64,000 nucleotides of DNA from Streptococcus pluranimalium (GCF_002953735.1 NZ_CP025536.1:1184001-1248000); one strand, 5' to 3'. Positions 11,432 through 20,599 are shown, counted from the first letter of the stretch. Notes: generated from the letters alone by a model not told the origin. Numbers and translations are program-made.

Positions 11432-12154
11432 TTAATCATAAAGCTTCAAAGACCAATTCTCATCTTCATGATAAATCATTTTTTTACTCATTCCACCATC
11501 AACTGTAATGGTCTGTCCCGTGATAAAACCTGCCTTATCCGAAGCCAAATAAAGGATCATATGAGCAATATCGTCTGGGACACCCACACGACCAACTGGA
11601 TGCTGGTAGTTGTCTGCATCAGAGTGTACGCTATCACTTGTCTCAATCCAACCAGGCGCGACAGCATTTACCCGTACTTTGCCAGCAAACGACATGGCTA
11701 GAGCATGCGTCAGAGACGTAATACCTCCCTTAGCAGCTGAGTAGCTTTCCGTTTGAGCTTGACTTTGGGCATAACGCGATGACGATACATTAATGATACT
11801 TGCACCAGAAGCAAAGTGACTAGCAAACAACTGACTCAAATAAAATGGCGCCGTGACACCAACTGTTAGGGCTTTTTGGAAATCCTCAAAGCTTGCTTGA
11901 TCCAGTCCAACCATGGGCGGTAGCGCATTATTGACTAAAATATCCACCTGATGATGTTTTTTCAAGACATGATCTGCAAAAGCTTCCAAGGTTTCTTTTT
12001 GACTAATATCACCGACAAAATGGTCGCCTGGGGCAATATCAATGATTTCTACTGTTGCACCAGCTTTTTTAAAAGCCTCAGCAGTCGCCTGGCCAATGCC
12101 ATGAGCACCACCAGTAATAAGAACAACTTTGTTTTTAAAGGCTAAATCAGACAT
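11432..12154 (-). CDS. Short-chain dehydrogenase/reductase
   Basis: A classical SDR of 240 residues. The NAD(P)-binding motif VLITGGAHGIGQATAEAF is at the N-terminus, the structural NNA motif (ILVNNALPPMV) is near residue 80, a catalytic serine lies in INVSSSRYAQ and the YSAAKGG motif (Tyr-X3-Lys) near residue 145. The C-terminus ITGQTITVDGGMSKKM is typical. It is probably annotated as a 3-oxoacyl-ACP reductase in many genomes, but as a lone gene outside a fatty-acid cluster its substrate is open. The PaaI thioesterase gene ends 10 bp upstream, so the two are likely one transcription unit. Confidence 0.88.
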   Translation of the reverse strand: MSDLAFKNKVVLITGGAHGIGQATAEAFKKAGATVEIIDIAPGDHFVGDISQKETLEAFADHVLKKHHQVDILVNNALPPMVGLDQASFEDFQKALTVGVTAPFYLSQLFASHFASGASIINVSSSRYAQSQAQTESYSAAKGGITSLTHALAMSFAGKVRVNAVAPGWIETSDSVHSDADNYQHPVGRVGVPDDIAHMILYLASDKAGFITGQTITVDGGMSKKMIYHEDENWSLKLYD

Positions 12155-12163
12155 CTCTTCTCC

Positions 12164-12556
12164 TTACTTTTGAATTCCAGCATGTTCACCAGTCACAAAC
12201 ATGGTAAAGGAAGCTTGAGCAACTCTTTCACCTGCTTGGTTAGTAATCGTAACCTCTACAACCTTAGTCTTACGACCATTATGCAAGCAAGTCCCATCAA
12301 TGGTAAGCAAATCTCCCAAGTGACCACCCTTCATATAATGAATATTAGACTGCATGGTCACAGCCTCACTTCCTAAAGATAAACAAGTCAGACCCGCAAC
12401 TTGATCACACAAGGTAAACAGATAGCCACCATGAGCATTGCCGTAATAATTAAGAGACTTTTCAACAATCTTCGTTGACACAAGGATATGACCTACTTCT
12501 TCCATCAGCAAATCATAATTTTCAAACACACTAATTTCATGTAGTTTATCTAACAT
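12164..12556 (-). CDS. PaaI-family hotdog thioesterase
   Basis: A 130-residue hotdog-fold protein with the PaaI pattern NYYGNAHGGYLFTLCDQVAG, in which the HGG glycine/histidine and the following Asp lie in the acyl-CoA thioesterase active site. It is immediately upstream of the SDR gene. The pair could act on acyl or aryl-CoA intermediates, but this is inference from family and adjacency only. Confidence 0.87.
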   Translation of the reverse strand: MLDKLHEISVFENYDLLMEEVGHILVSTKIVEKSLNYYGNAHGGYLFTLCDQVAGLTCLSLGSEAVTMQSNIHYMKGGHLGDLLTIDGTCLHNGRKTKVVEVTITNQAGERVAQASFTMFVTGEHAGIQK

Positions 12557-12740
12557 CTTATCTCCTCAGTAATCGTCTAAATAAAAGCTACTTGTATTAT
12601 AGCACTTTCCCGTCTGATAAGCCGATTAATACTCGAAGAAAGTCAATATCTTACTAGGAAAGGAATCGCAGATAGAACTGAAGTTCATCAAGGTAAACTT
12701 GACAATGTCAGATTGTGATTTCCAATGAGTATAACACCAC

Positions 12741-12776
12741 TAAAAGAGGTATTTGACACTAAAAGCCAAATACCTC
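12741..12776 (-). terminator. Terminator downstream of the nucleoside hydrolase gene
   Basis: An inverted repeat with 10-bp arms, GAGGTATTTG and CAAATACCTC, is followed on the minus strand by TTTTAG. It lies about 40 bp beyond the nucleoside hydrolase stop and probably ends that transcript. Confidence 0.8.
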
Positions 12777-12812
12777 AATAATATCACCTATAGATTAACT
12801 GTCATCAAAAAC

Positions 12813-13751
12813 TTATTTTTCAGCCAAACCTGTAATGTAATCAAAAAAGGCATCACGATCAACATGGTAAACTAAATCTACTGGACGACCACCGTCAACC
12901 TTAATTGTTTTCCCTTTGCTTGCACCTGTCGTAAGGACATCGGACTCAACTACTTCACGTTTCACCAAATCTTCTTTACCAAACGAAGCTGTCGTTAGAA
13001 CATCCCACAAGAAGTAGGTTGAATTCGTCACAAAATGTGTTAATGGTGGTACAATGGCATAACACTGACCAAGGAAATCCAATCCTTCATTTTGGCGTCC
13101 CTGAGCCCAACGGTCACGAACATCCAAAGTTAATGGCACCATACGAGTGCTTTCAAGAGCAACTAACTCAATTTTAATGTTTGAATCCCAAACACGTTTT
13201 GCGGCGTATGGATCCCAGAAAACATTCCATTCAGCTGTTCCATCATGCTCTGGTTCTTCAATATTACCATGGTCAAGGAAAGTACCACCCATCCAGTAAA
13301 GTTTACCAATCTTCTCTTCAATACGAGGTTCCAAATCAAGCGCACGTGCTAGATCAGTCAAAGGTCCTACAAAAACAAGGTCAATCTTATCTTCAGAATT
13401 CATTAAAACATGAACCAAATCTTCATGAGCTTTCAGAGGAGAGTCTTCAACTTGGAGAGGTTTATGTTCATTAAGAATAGGCAGTGCATCTACGGTAAAG
13501 GCATGCATACGCCATTCTTTCGGAAATGGGTGAACTGGACGCGAATCAGATGAAGCAACTCGCAACTGTTTATCTTTGTCAGAACCAAATTTTTGAATGA
13601 TTTTCTTACTAGCTTCTACTGCCGGCAAAAGATAACAATCTGCTTCAATGACGCCGACACCAACCAGTTCAACATCTTCCATTTTTAACAAGAGGTACAA
13701 AGATACTAAATCATCAACACCACCGTCATGGTTCAAATAGACTTTACGCAT
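12813..13751 (-). CDS. Inosine-uridine-type nucleoside hydrolase
   Basis: The enzyme hydrolyses ribonucleosides to base and ribose for salvage. The N-terminal calcium-site motif is YLNHDGGVDDLVSLYLL; the family usually shows DxDPGxDDA, so the glycine-for-proline change here is a variant also seen in divergent members. Other family features are VFVGPLTDLARAL near residue 120 and TAEWNVFWDPYAA (DP..A) near residue 180. The 312-residue length is normal. It has its own upstream region and a terminator downstream, consistent with a monocistronic gene. Confidence 0.9.
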   Translation of the reverse strand: MRKVYLNHDGGVDDLVSLYLLLKMEDVELVGVGVIEADCYLLPAVEASKKIIQKFGSDKDKQLRVASSDSRPVHPFPKEWRMHAFTVDALPILNEHKPLQVEDSPLKAHEDLVHVLMNSEDKIDLVFVGPLTDLARALDLEPRIEEKIGKLYWMGGTFLDHGNIEEPEHDGTAEWNVFWDPYAAKRVWDSNIKIELVALESTRMVPLTLDVRDRWAQGRQNEGLDFLGQCYAIVPPLTHFVTNSTYFLWDVLTTASFGKEDLVKREVVESDVLTTGASKGKTIKVDGGRPVDLVYHVDRDAFFDYITGLAEK

Positions 13752-13856
13752 ATTAACTCCTAATTTTTCAGTTTATACTCTATTATAACGAAAAAACCGA
13801 ACAAACTAAACTCTTTTTAAACAAAACTAGTAAAAAAACTATAAAAACCGAAAATC

Positions 13857-14816
13857 CTATTCCGATAATTGGTACGAACTATAAAAATCAACTTTTAATT
13901 GAATAAAACGTTCCAAATCTCCCAGAAGTTGAAAAAGCAAAGCTCGGCTTTCAAATTCTTCACGTTTTTCTGGTAATGCTCTTTCTCTGAAATGATCTCG
14001 AAACTCGTGTAATTTTGTCAATAAGGCAGTTGCTGGATTTTCTTGACTTAATTGGTCAGCTGTTCCTTCAAATAACTGTGCCAGTAGTTGACTCTCTTCA
14101 CTTTTTAAGGTCAAAGATCTAATGCTTTCAGCCATCCCCTTTAAAATTTTTTCTTGTTCACGGCGCATTTCAAAATAATGAACTTGATAGTTGGTTGATT
14201 GAAAAATTTGATTGTCACTTTCGATATAAACCAATTCTAGGGCTTTCGTCAGAGTCTCCTCAAGTTTATCGATTAATTCACCCTTGTTACTACCATCTCC
14301 ATTTTTTAAGAGTCTTGCAAGAGCATTTAAAATGGCTCTCAAACCTTCTTCGACTTCTAGATGATAGGCATCAATCCTTGCTTGTTTGGAAGGCATGTAA
14401 GCATTTAAGGCTAAAGCCACTCCAGTACCAATAAACAGTAAGCTAACCTCATTCATAATATGAGTTAACAAAATACTTTCTAAACTATACAAGTGAAGTA
14501 TCAAGACTGTTATCGGTGGAATGCCAGATTCTAACTTCCAATGATAAGCCAAAGGAACATAAAGCATCATGTAAAGACTAATCACCCAAATATGATAACC
14601 AAAAATAGAGAATAAGACAACGGCTATAACTAGCGCCAATAAAGCGGATAACAATCGGCGCCAAGCTATGGTCAAGGTACTTTTGCGCGTATCCAAGATA
14701 CTTAAAATAGCAATCACCCCAGCAGATGTCGCGAAAGCTAGACCAAATAGCTGAGCTAAAATAATGGCAATCGTAGTTGCTAAAACTAATTTTATCGTCC
14801 GTTGAAAAATCGACAT
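13857..14816 (-). CDS. Aromatic acid exporter family (ArAE/DUF939) membrane protein
   Basis: The N-terminal half contains about five transmembrane helices (for example LVLATTIAIILAQLFGLAF and LLSALLALVIAVVLFSIF). The C-terminal ~170 residues form a soluble helical domain rich in charged residues, as in the ArAE_1 plus ArAE_1_C architecture of Gram-positive putative aromatic acid exporters. I take the ATG at 14,816 behind GAGG rather than an upstream TTG. The substrate is unknown. Nothing convincing lies between this gene and 15,130; a short minus-strand open frame at 14,840-15,034 has no support. Confidence 0.85.
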   Translation of the reverse strand: MSIFQRTIKLVLATTIAIILAQLFGLAFATSAGVIAILSILDTRKSTLTIAWRRLLSALLALVIAVVLFSIFGYHIWVISLYMMLYVPLAYHWKLESGIPPITVLILHLYSLESILLTHIMNEVSLLFIGTGVALALNAYMPSKQARIDAYHLEVEEGLRAILNALARLLKNGDGSNKGELIDKLEETLTKALELVYIESDNQIFQSTNYQVHYFEMRREQEKILKGMAESIRSLTLKSEESQLLAQLFEGTADQLSQENPATALLTKLHEFRDHFRERALPEKREEFESRALLFQLLGDLERFIQLKVDFYSSYQLSE

Positions 14817-15130
14817 AGAAACCTCATCCAAATATAATCCTATCTATTGTAGCATGAAATGAGAAGGTAAAAAAACAGAAAAGCGTTGAAGAAAACAGAT
14901 TTACAGGTACGTTTTTTTACAAGGATATCTTTGTCAATATTGTTATAACCACTATAAATAATAAATATATGATGTTTTTCTTCTACAATGGCTCCTCTTA
15001 AGCAAGTACCAATACCTTTAAAACTATCGTTCATTTCGTAAAAATCTCATCATAATAATCAAGCGATATATCTTGACAAGTATATAACTAATTTTTCATA
15101 AAATCTTTTATTTTAAAATTTCTCCGTGAT

Positions 15131-15640
15131 ATTAACATCCAAGACTTATACGAGGAACATCCCCTCCTCACCCTCTACAAACAACTAAACAAGACAATCA
15201 AAAAGAAGGTCGATGAACTCACTCATGACCTTCTCATGGAACAAAAGGTTGTCCCACTCTTTAGTGTCCAAGTGCTGGACCATATCGCCCTCTCGGCAGG
15301 ACACGGTTCTGGCTTCTACAACGAATACGAGACTAAGGAAGTCTTTACAGACAAAGAATACCTCTACGATGTAGCAACATGGATTGATGGGCATTCCATG
15401 GAACCTGTCTACCAAAATGGAGAGATAGCCTTAATCCGTGAAGGGGGCTTTGATTACGATGGGGCGGTTTATGCTATTTCCTGGAATGAAAAATTATACA
15501 TTAAGAAGGTTTATCTTGAAAAAGACGGCTATCGCCTCGTTTCCATTAATGATTCCTATCCAGATAAATTTGTGCCTGCAGAGGACGAGCCGAGGATTGT
15601 CGGGAAAATAGTGGGAAACTTTATTCCTATAGAACAGTAA
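15131..15640 (+). pseudogene. 5'-truncated S24 (LexA/CI-like) repressor
   Basis: The intact part, from about residue 36 of the open frame, carries an S24 peptidase/LexA-like C-terminal domain. The motif WIDGHSMEPVYQNGE contains the catalytic serine and LYIKKVYLE contains the catalytic lysine region. In frame and upstream of the only good ATG (15,236) there is a charged linker (NIQDLYEEHPLLTLYKQL) that ends in AT-rich DNA without an HTH domain. The XRE-type DNA-binding half therefore seems to have been lost. It is one of only three genes on the plus strand. It marks the border between ordinary chromosome and the accessory island, and may be a relic of an older mobile element. Confidence 0.75.
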
Positions 15641-15676
15641 AAGCACTTGAAGAATAAATTTCTTCAAGTGCTTTTA
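15640..15676 (+). terminator. Bidirectional intrinsic terminator
   Basis: Arms AAAGCACTTGAAGA and TCTTCAAGTGCTTT surround an AT-rich loop directly after the repressor relic stop. A-runs and T-runs flank both sides, so it can also stop transcription coming from the minus-strand immunity genes. Confidence 0.85.
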
Positions 15677-15695
15677 AGTATTGTATCGATACTTC

Positions 15696-16025
15696 CTAGC
15701 CAACAAATAATTGATGTAGCTCTGATCGGCTAATCGGGCTGATAACAATCTGAGAATCCGTCTCTTTAGCAACTTTGCTAGATAATTGTCCCAGACCTTC
15801 TCTAAATGGCAAATCAGCAATAACAGATTCTTCATCAGAAGTTATAGCAAGTATTCTAAACTCCGTTACTTGTCTACCATCAACCTGATACAAGTTTTCA
15901 GGATACTTAGGTAACAGGATTTTGTCATCAGAATCACGGATAGGAAATACTCCTAGAGTTTCAGAACCATTTTCATAAAATGTTGGTTCAATAGCAACAG
16001 GTTTTTGAAACAAATTTTTAAACAT
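15696..16025 (-). CDS. Small SseB-like protein next to the PoNi immunity gene
   Basis: A 109-residue protein without signal or membrane segments. The pattern ILAITSDEESVIADLPFREG and the hydrophobic/acidic mix vaguely resemble SseB-type proteins that often accompany polymorphic-toxin immunity genes. It begins immediately after the PoNi-like gene (adjacent stop and start), so the two are translated from one mRNA. I infer a second immunity factor or accessory protein, with low confidence. Confidence 0.5.
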   Translation of the reverse strand: MFKNLFQKPVAIEPTFYENGSETLGVFPIRDSDDKILLPKYPENLYQVDGRQVTEFRILAITSDEESVIADLPFREGLGQLSSKVAKETDSQIVISPISRSELHQLFVG

Positions 16026-16712
16026 TTAACCTCCAAAATGAACTAAATCGTAAGGGTAATACTTATTGTCTTTGAAAGAATCATCTGGGATATTCAATAC
16101 TTTTACCAATGCAGCAATTTCTAATGCCCAGTAACCGAAATATAATGGTTCTTTTTCTTTATCATAGCCATAGAAATAACTACTTCTTTGACTTTTATAC
16201 CAGTTCGATAACTGTTTTGAAATGATAGCTTCTCTATCATCAGGTGACTGATAAAGTTCTGCAACCCAGGGTCTAAAACGTCTGATATCTTGATAACGAC
16301 TAATATCACTAATATTCTCTTTGTGCATGAGAATATCAATAACACCATGTGAAACTTCAAATTTATCAAGTAATGATAAAAACTCCTGATCATTAAATAA
16401 ATCGACATCTAGTAATACTGCTAAAGCTATAAACTGAAGAGTACTCATATCAATGATATCTGAAAAGACTTCTTTGAATGCAGGTATAGATTTTATATAT
16501 TCTGCCCTTATTGACTTCAAATCATCACCTTTAGAATATCTAGCCAGTAGAATTTCAAAATTTATCGTGAAAATTGCATTCTTCATCGATCTCATGACTT
16601 TTTCCTTTGAAGTATCTATCTCGGGTAATTTATTTTTATAAAATGTAAGCCTAGTATTTTGTTTATCTAAGTAATATTTGAAGTACTCACTATCTTTTAT
16701 TGTATCTCTCAT
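16026..16712 (-). CDS. PoNi-like immunity protein (DUF1911 type)
   Basis: This 228-residue helical protein has the C-terminal signature of PoNe-immunity (DUF1910/DUF1911) proteins: YFGYWALEIAALVKVLN followed by YPYDLVHF. PoNi proteins neutralise PoNe DNases delivered by type VI or type VII secretion or by other contact systems. It lies 14 bp downstream of the PoNe remnant (16,727-16,948), which supports the identification. With its toxin decayed it would act as an orphan immunity gene protecting against kin. Confidence 0.8.
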   Translation of the reverse strand: MRDTIKDSEYFKYYLDKQNTRLTFYKNKLPEIDTSKEKVMRSMKNAIFTINFEILLARYSKGDDLKSIRAEYIKSIPAFKEVFSDIIDMSTLQFIALAVLLDVDLFNDQEFLSLLDKFEVSHGVIDILMHKENISDISRYQDIRRFRPWVAELYQSPDDREAIISKQLSNWYKSQRSSYFYGYDKEKEPLYFGYWALEIAALVKVLNIPDDSFKDNKYYPYDLVHFGG

Positions 16713-16726
16713 TACTCTGTGCCCTC

Positions 16727-16948
16727 CTAAGGTAAAACTTTCGATTTAACGCTTCCATCAGGCATGACACGAACTAATAAACTATCATATCCTTGAGAAT
16801 TTATTACATCTGTAAGGTCAGAACCTACTGCTTTTTGTAATCTCTTATCAATCCAGCCACCACTCATCTGAGGACCATCTTGAGTTTTTCCTAATTGAGC
16901 AGTATTATACTTAGCTTCCGCTACAACATATGTATATCTATCATTGAC
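16727..16948 (-). pseudogene. C-terminal remnant of a PoNe-type DNase toxin
   Basis: The last ~73 codons of a toxin are preserved, ending at TAG (16,727-16,729). They contain the restriction-endonuclease-like core VVAEAKYNTAQLGKTQDG and the PoNe-type segment PQMSGGWIDKRL. In frame, a stop lies just upstream (16,949-16,951) and the flanking DNA belongs to the spacer after the SUKH gene, so everything 5' has been deleted. The remnant includes part of the catalytic motif (Glu-Ala-Lys) but not the whole fold. Confidence 0.75.
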
Positions 16949-16986
16949 TTATCTCCTAATCAATGAAGTTGGGGTTCCTAGAACAG

Positions 16987-17412
16987 TTACTCCGCAATTC
17001 TTTTTAGCAGAAACTCTATAAAATCACTTGCATAATATTCCTCATCCCTAAAGACAGGTAACTCATTATTCAAAGAATCTTGATTTTGGAAATAAAACAT
17101 ACCATCTTCACATTCGCAAATGACCAATTGATCAGAACTACTAAAACCTTTTTTCCTATTTAATTCATTTATATAAACAATGTCGCCACCGACAACATTG
17201 TCAAAATCTAATCCATAAATACTAAATATCTCTTCTCCATAAATTTCACCTCCCATATAATTTTTTAGCCACCATTTATATGATTCAGGAAACTTAAAAC
17301 TCAACCTTTCCTCAGCTTTTTTTATCCATTCCTCAGAAATCCCTTTCCCAAACGGTGCAAAATCTACACCTTCAGTAGAAGCAATCTTTTTTTTCAAGTC
17401 ATCTTTCAGCAT
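16987..17412 (-). CDS. SUKH (SMI1/KNR4) family immunity protein
   Basis: The 141-residue protein shows the SUKH-1 pattern: a helical N-terminus, EERLSFKFPESYKWWLKNY near residue 35, the GGEIYGEEIFSIYGLD strand and the acidic DYxxSDFIEFLL-like C-terminus (YYASDFIEFLLKRI). SUKH proteins are the commonest immunity proteins of polymorphic nuclease toxins. It lies 13 bp downstream of the LHH nuclease remnant, its probable cognate toxin. Confidence 0.85.
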   Translation of the reverse strand: MLKDDLKKKIASTEGVDFAPFGKGISEEWIKKAEERLSFKFPESYKWWLKNYMGGEIYGEEIFSIYGLDFDNVVGGDIVYINELNRKKGFSSSDQLVICECEDGMFYFQNQDSLNNELPVFRDEEYYASDFIEFLLKRIAE

Positions 17413-17424
17413 AATTCACCTCAT

Positions 17425-17838
17425 TTAATCAATAAAATCTTTCGCTCTGTTCTCCCAGTAACTTCCTCTCCACTTCCCAAACTCATTGCGATTGATTCCT
17501 GAAGAGATTGTATTGGGATTAATATGAATTGTCTTTGAATTTTGTTTATGGAACGTATATGTAGTCTCTGCAATCGAACTGGTTTGTCTCTGTGTAGTAT
17601 GATGCAATTCAATTGATTTACCATCCGGCCCTATAGGTGTCAAACCTTTTTTCATACGATCAACATTTGTTCTACCAAAAGTATCAGTAAGATTCGGATC
17701 TATCAAATCATCTCGTTGATACACCTTGTTACCATTAAATTCTATCTCGTTTTTCCAATATTTTCTATTTTGACTGTAGTCTTGTTTAGGAGGTGATGCA
17801 CTAGAAGTAGAATTTCCCGACTTCAGCTTGTTCTTGAC
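17425..17838 (-). pseudogene. Displaced LHH-nuclease toxin tip (frameshifted)
   Basis: The C-terminal ~100 residues form an HNH/EndoVII-superfamily LHH nuclease: TFGRTNVDRMKKGLTPIGPD, the IELHHTTQ motif with the diagnostic LHH, and a C-terminal HINPN and NRNEFGKWR region. The open frame continues upstream to about 17,838 without a credible start. Just beyond it lies 32 bp shared with the intact RHS gene; this shared segment is in another frame and ends in TGA. It is therefore a silent toxin cassette, detached from any RHS core and out of frame with the linker, but still followed by its SUKH immunity gene. Confidence 0.8.
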
Positions 17839-17858
17839 TGATAGTTATTCCATTGCTG
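17827..17858. repeat. 32-bp direct repeat, copy 1 (toxin cassette edge)
   Basis: Identical over 32 bp to 19,359-19,390 inside the RHS toxin gene. In the RHS gene it encodes QQWNNYQSRTS in the linker before the toxin domain. Here it precedes the displaced LHH toxin tip, and marks the probable recombination edge used to swap toxin tips. Confidence 0.85.
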
Positions 17859-17884
17859 ACCAACCCAGAATGTAATAGGTTTAA

Positions 17885-18265
17885 TTATAATTCAAACTCT
17901 ATACCATCTACTTCTATGCTATTTGTTTCTAGAAATAATACTTGGTTCCATATTTCCATAATCACGTTAACTTTGGAATTGTTTTGAGCATTCCCTTGGA
18001 ATATAAGGGGAGACTCTTCATCCAATAGTTCAATAGCAGTCAATTCTAAGTACTCCATATCAGTAATAACATACTTAAAATCATCTACATCATTTAAAAA
18101 ATAAGCAGTGGAGATATTTTTAAAGTTTAGAGTGTGAAAACTCTCGTTCCCTCCATCGAGTAATTTTAATTGCATGTTCAGATTATTCCTAAATAAGTCC
18201 ATATTGTATTCTAAAATAGTGGCTCCCCATAAATTATTTAAATTTTCCTCTAAGTTGTGAACCAT
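17885..18265 (-). CDS. Probable immunity protein of the RHS toxin
   Basis: A 126-residue acidic protein without signal peptide or membrane segment, which I do not recognise with certainty. Features are a mixed alpha/beta pattern and the C-terminus NSIEVDGIEFEL. It starts 9 bp downstream of the RHS toxin gene, the standard position of the cognate immunity gene. The role is inferred from position only. Confidence 0.6.
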   Translation of the reverse strand: MVHNLEENLNNLWGATILEYNMDLFRNNLNMQLKLLDGGNESFHTLNFKNISTAYFLNDVDDFKYVITDMEYLELTAIELLDEESPLIFQGNAQNNSKVNVIMEIWNQVLFLETNSIEVDGIEFEL

Positions 18266-18274
18266 ACTTCCTCC

Positions 18275-19708
18275 TTATGGTTTTATATATTGATTAATAA
18301 TCTGTGTTATCTCAATTACTGAGTTAGGTGAAATATTAATATGAGTGCTTCCTATATCACTCGAGAACGCCCCTGTTATATCGACTGAACCTTTATTCCC
18401 TATTGAAACTTGATAATACGGAGAAGTTCTGTCACCACTCCCTTCTCCCATAAGACGTACAGTAATTTTTTGGTTTCCTTTATAAGGTATAGTTACTGTA
18501 TACCCTTTTCCAGTCCGCTCTTGAGAAACACTACCTCCATATAAATTTCCGATTTCATCAGCCATGCCATGTAAATTTGAACCCACTTGCGGAGTTGATG
18601 AGTTTATTGCCTTTGCCGAATCCGTAGTTTTCTGCTGGTTGAAGTTAACTTTTGTCTGGCCATAGTACTGCTTATAGGCTTGGTTGGCAAAGGCAATATT
18701 AGTACCGATTTGAGCAATATTAGTGACACTTTTTATCCAACCATAATTATTTGCTGCCCACATTTGAGCTGGAGTAGCAATTTTCCCAGTATTTGGGTCG
18801 ATTCCTGTAGCTTTCATTTTCGCGAAGTAATTATCAGTTGCTCCGTAAAAATCGGCTACTTGCTGAGCTATCTTAGCATCCTCTTTTGCCTTCAGCTCCC
18901 GGTAACGCTTCATGACAAACTGGTCTTCAAGCAATTGTTTTGGACTCCGGACAATATAGCCATAGCCAGTACCTTGATAGCTATGTTGAGCACTAATGAG
19001 ACCTTTGTATTTCTTCGTCAACTCCTCATAATCCAGTTTGTTGACTTCCTTCTTAAAGGATTCGCTCACTGTGGGTTTAGTGGTACCTTTATCCTTAGCC
19101 TTAGCAGTCTTCGGATTGCACACATGCTTCAATGTCTCAGCTAAGGCTTTACCCCAGTTGCGAAAGAGATTTTTCCCTTCTCGAGTCTTAGGAGTGGATT
19201 TAAGACCCGTTGCTTGGCGGTATTCGTCACTAATCTTTTGCTGACGGCGTTGCTCGGCTTGGGCTCTAGCTTGAGCCTGTTGTTGCTGAACATAGGCATG
19301 ACTAGTAGTTGGAGAGTAATAGCCTCCGCCATAACCACCTAATGGAGATGCATGATAACTTGTTCTTGACTGATAGTTATTCCATTGCTGTACAGACCAG
19401 TTCTTGACATGGTTAACTTGAGTACCAACCCAGTTAACTGCCTGACTGACCTTGTTGCTGACCCAGTTCACGGGATGGGATACTACACTCTTCACCGTAT
19501 TCCACGTATTTGTTGCAACTCGCTTCACTGTATTCCAAGCGTTGCTGGCTGCCTTCTTAATGCTCTTCCAGAAGTGTCCGCTTAGGTCGGTGTAGTTGAC
19601 TGGGTTATTGTGGACATAGGTGTAGCGATTCCGACTGAGTGGATCCGCCAACTCACCTTCTGTGTTGGTCTCGTAATGGTCGTACCTGAGGTCTCCTCCT
19701 GACACCAA
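18275..19708 (-). pseudogene. 3' part of an RHS-repeat protein with C-terminal toxin region
   Basis: The first ~45 residues contain the conserved RHS core end, DPLSRNRYTYVHNNPVNYTD followed by LSGH, after which RHS proteins change into variable toxin tips. The repeat-rich N-terminal barrel of the protein is missing: the frame is closed by a stop just before a TTG near 19,708, with no ribosome binding site. After the core come Trp/Asn/Lys-rich repeats (NTVK/NWV-type), a Gln/Ala-rich linker with YGGGYYS, a ~150-residue pre-toxin region, and a final ~90 residues (from about IGNLYGGSVS) likely to be the toxin domain, of a type I do not recognise. It is probably silent but serves as the reference linker for toxin-tip exchange. 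Confidence 0.75.
19359..19390. repeat. 32-bp direct repeat, copy 2 (inside the RHS linker)
   Basis: Identical to 17,827-17,858. Here it encodes the linker residues QQWNNYQSRTS in frame with the RHS protein. Confidence 0.85.
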
Positions 19709-20071
19709 TCATTATAACAGCACAGCGTAATCCTTGTAAAGAGGATGTAATGTTTCTAAAACTTATAAATCTAGGAGATCACTCTATTGTCTACTTGTGT
19801 CATTTTTATAAACCACTTTCCCACATTCCTTGTCAGTAATAAAAATAAGAGGAGGACATCTATTCCCTCATACTCCTTACCTCGACGTGTGCTGAGAGCT
19901 TTCTTCTATACTAATAGACGAAAAGGTGGGGAAGTGATTTTAGAATGATACTGTGGAACGGAATAACAATTATTGACAAGACAGTAAACTGACTTAACTT
20001 CTTCTATCACTGGTGAGATATGCAATTCTATATAATCTAAAAATCACATTAAACTCTTCAGACCGTCATAA
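19709..20071. other. Gap downstream of the HNH gene containing a repeated intergenic segment
   Basis: No gene is visible in this 363-bp gap. The part 19,849-19,965 recurs at 24,898-24,934 plus 25,173-25,254, sharing GTGCTGAGAGCTTTCTTC and TATACTAATAGACGAAA exactly. At the second site the copy is interrupted by about 240 bp. Confidence 0.65.
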
Positions 20072-20599
20072 TTAGTCAGAGGGATTTTTGATGATTTCCT
20101 TGTAAATCATTCTAAGAATACCTGCAACAGTCGCTTTGTTAAAATGAGGCTCACCAAAATGATGACTACTACCCCTCATTTTCAAGGCCACTAGCCCCTC
20201 TATTTTCTTACGATCTATCACACCATTTGCTGCACACTGATCTAAAAATGAATCACCATAAATTTTTTGATATTCGTCCAAGCCTTGTACAATCCAAAAC
20301 GTATCATATAAGGAGACCTTATAGGCCTTCAACCAATCCCACATAATCTCTTGGTCCACAACATTTGGATTTTCAAGATGGCATCTTTTGCACAACAAGA
20401 CAAAATTTGAAGGCCTATCTGTACCCCCTCTAGAATGAGGAATAATATGGCAACGTTCTAGCTTGGTTTTACGGGCACATCGCCAACACCTCTCTCTTGC
20501 TTCCGACCAATCAACGCTCAGTTCACTCTCGCAAACTTTATTAGTCCAATAATCTGCAATCTCGTTAATCGTTGTGCTTATTTTGGGCCGTTTAGCCAT
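20072..20599 (-). CDS. HNH endonuclease
   Basis: The centre holds an HNH nuclease zinc-finger domain: CWRCARKTKLERCHIIPHSRGG then NFVLLCKRCHLENPN (key residues CxxC, CHIIPH, N, CxxCH), near residues 40-85; the 22-residue first stretch is best read as CWRCARKT and ERCHIIPHSRGG. The ~90-residue C-terminal region is unrelated to any domain I recognise. The start ATG overlaps the stop of the upstream membrane-protein gene (TGATG), indicating translational coupling. With its partner it forms a two-gene unit that could be a phage-defence module. Confidence 0.8.
   Translation of the reverse strand: MAKRPKISTTINEIADYWTNKVCESELSVDWSEARERCWRCARKTKLERCHIIPHSRGGTDRPSNFVLLCKRCHLENPNVVDQEIMWDWLKAYKVSLYDTFWIVQGLDEYQKIYGDSFLDQCAANGVIDRKKIEGLVALKMRGSSHHFGEPHFNKATVAGILRMIYKEIIKNPSD

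Noticed and set aside
14840..15034. 64-codon minus-strand frame upstream of the exporter gene
   Set aside because: No ribosome binding site, no recognisable domain and AT-rich spacer composition.
15131..15640. Active CI repressor of the prophage
   Set aside because: It lacks its DNA-binding half and lies 14 kb outside the recognisable phage genes.
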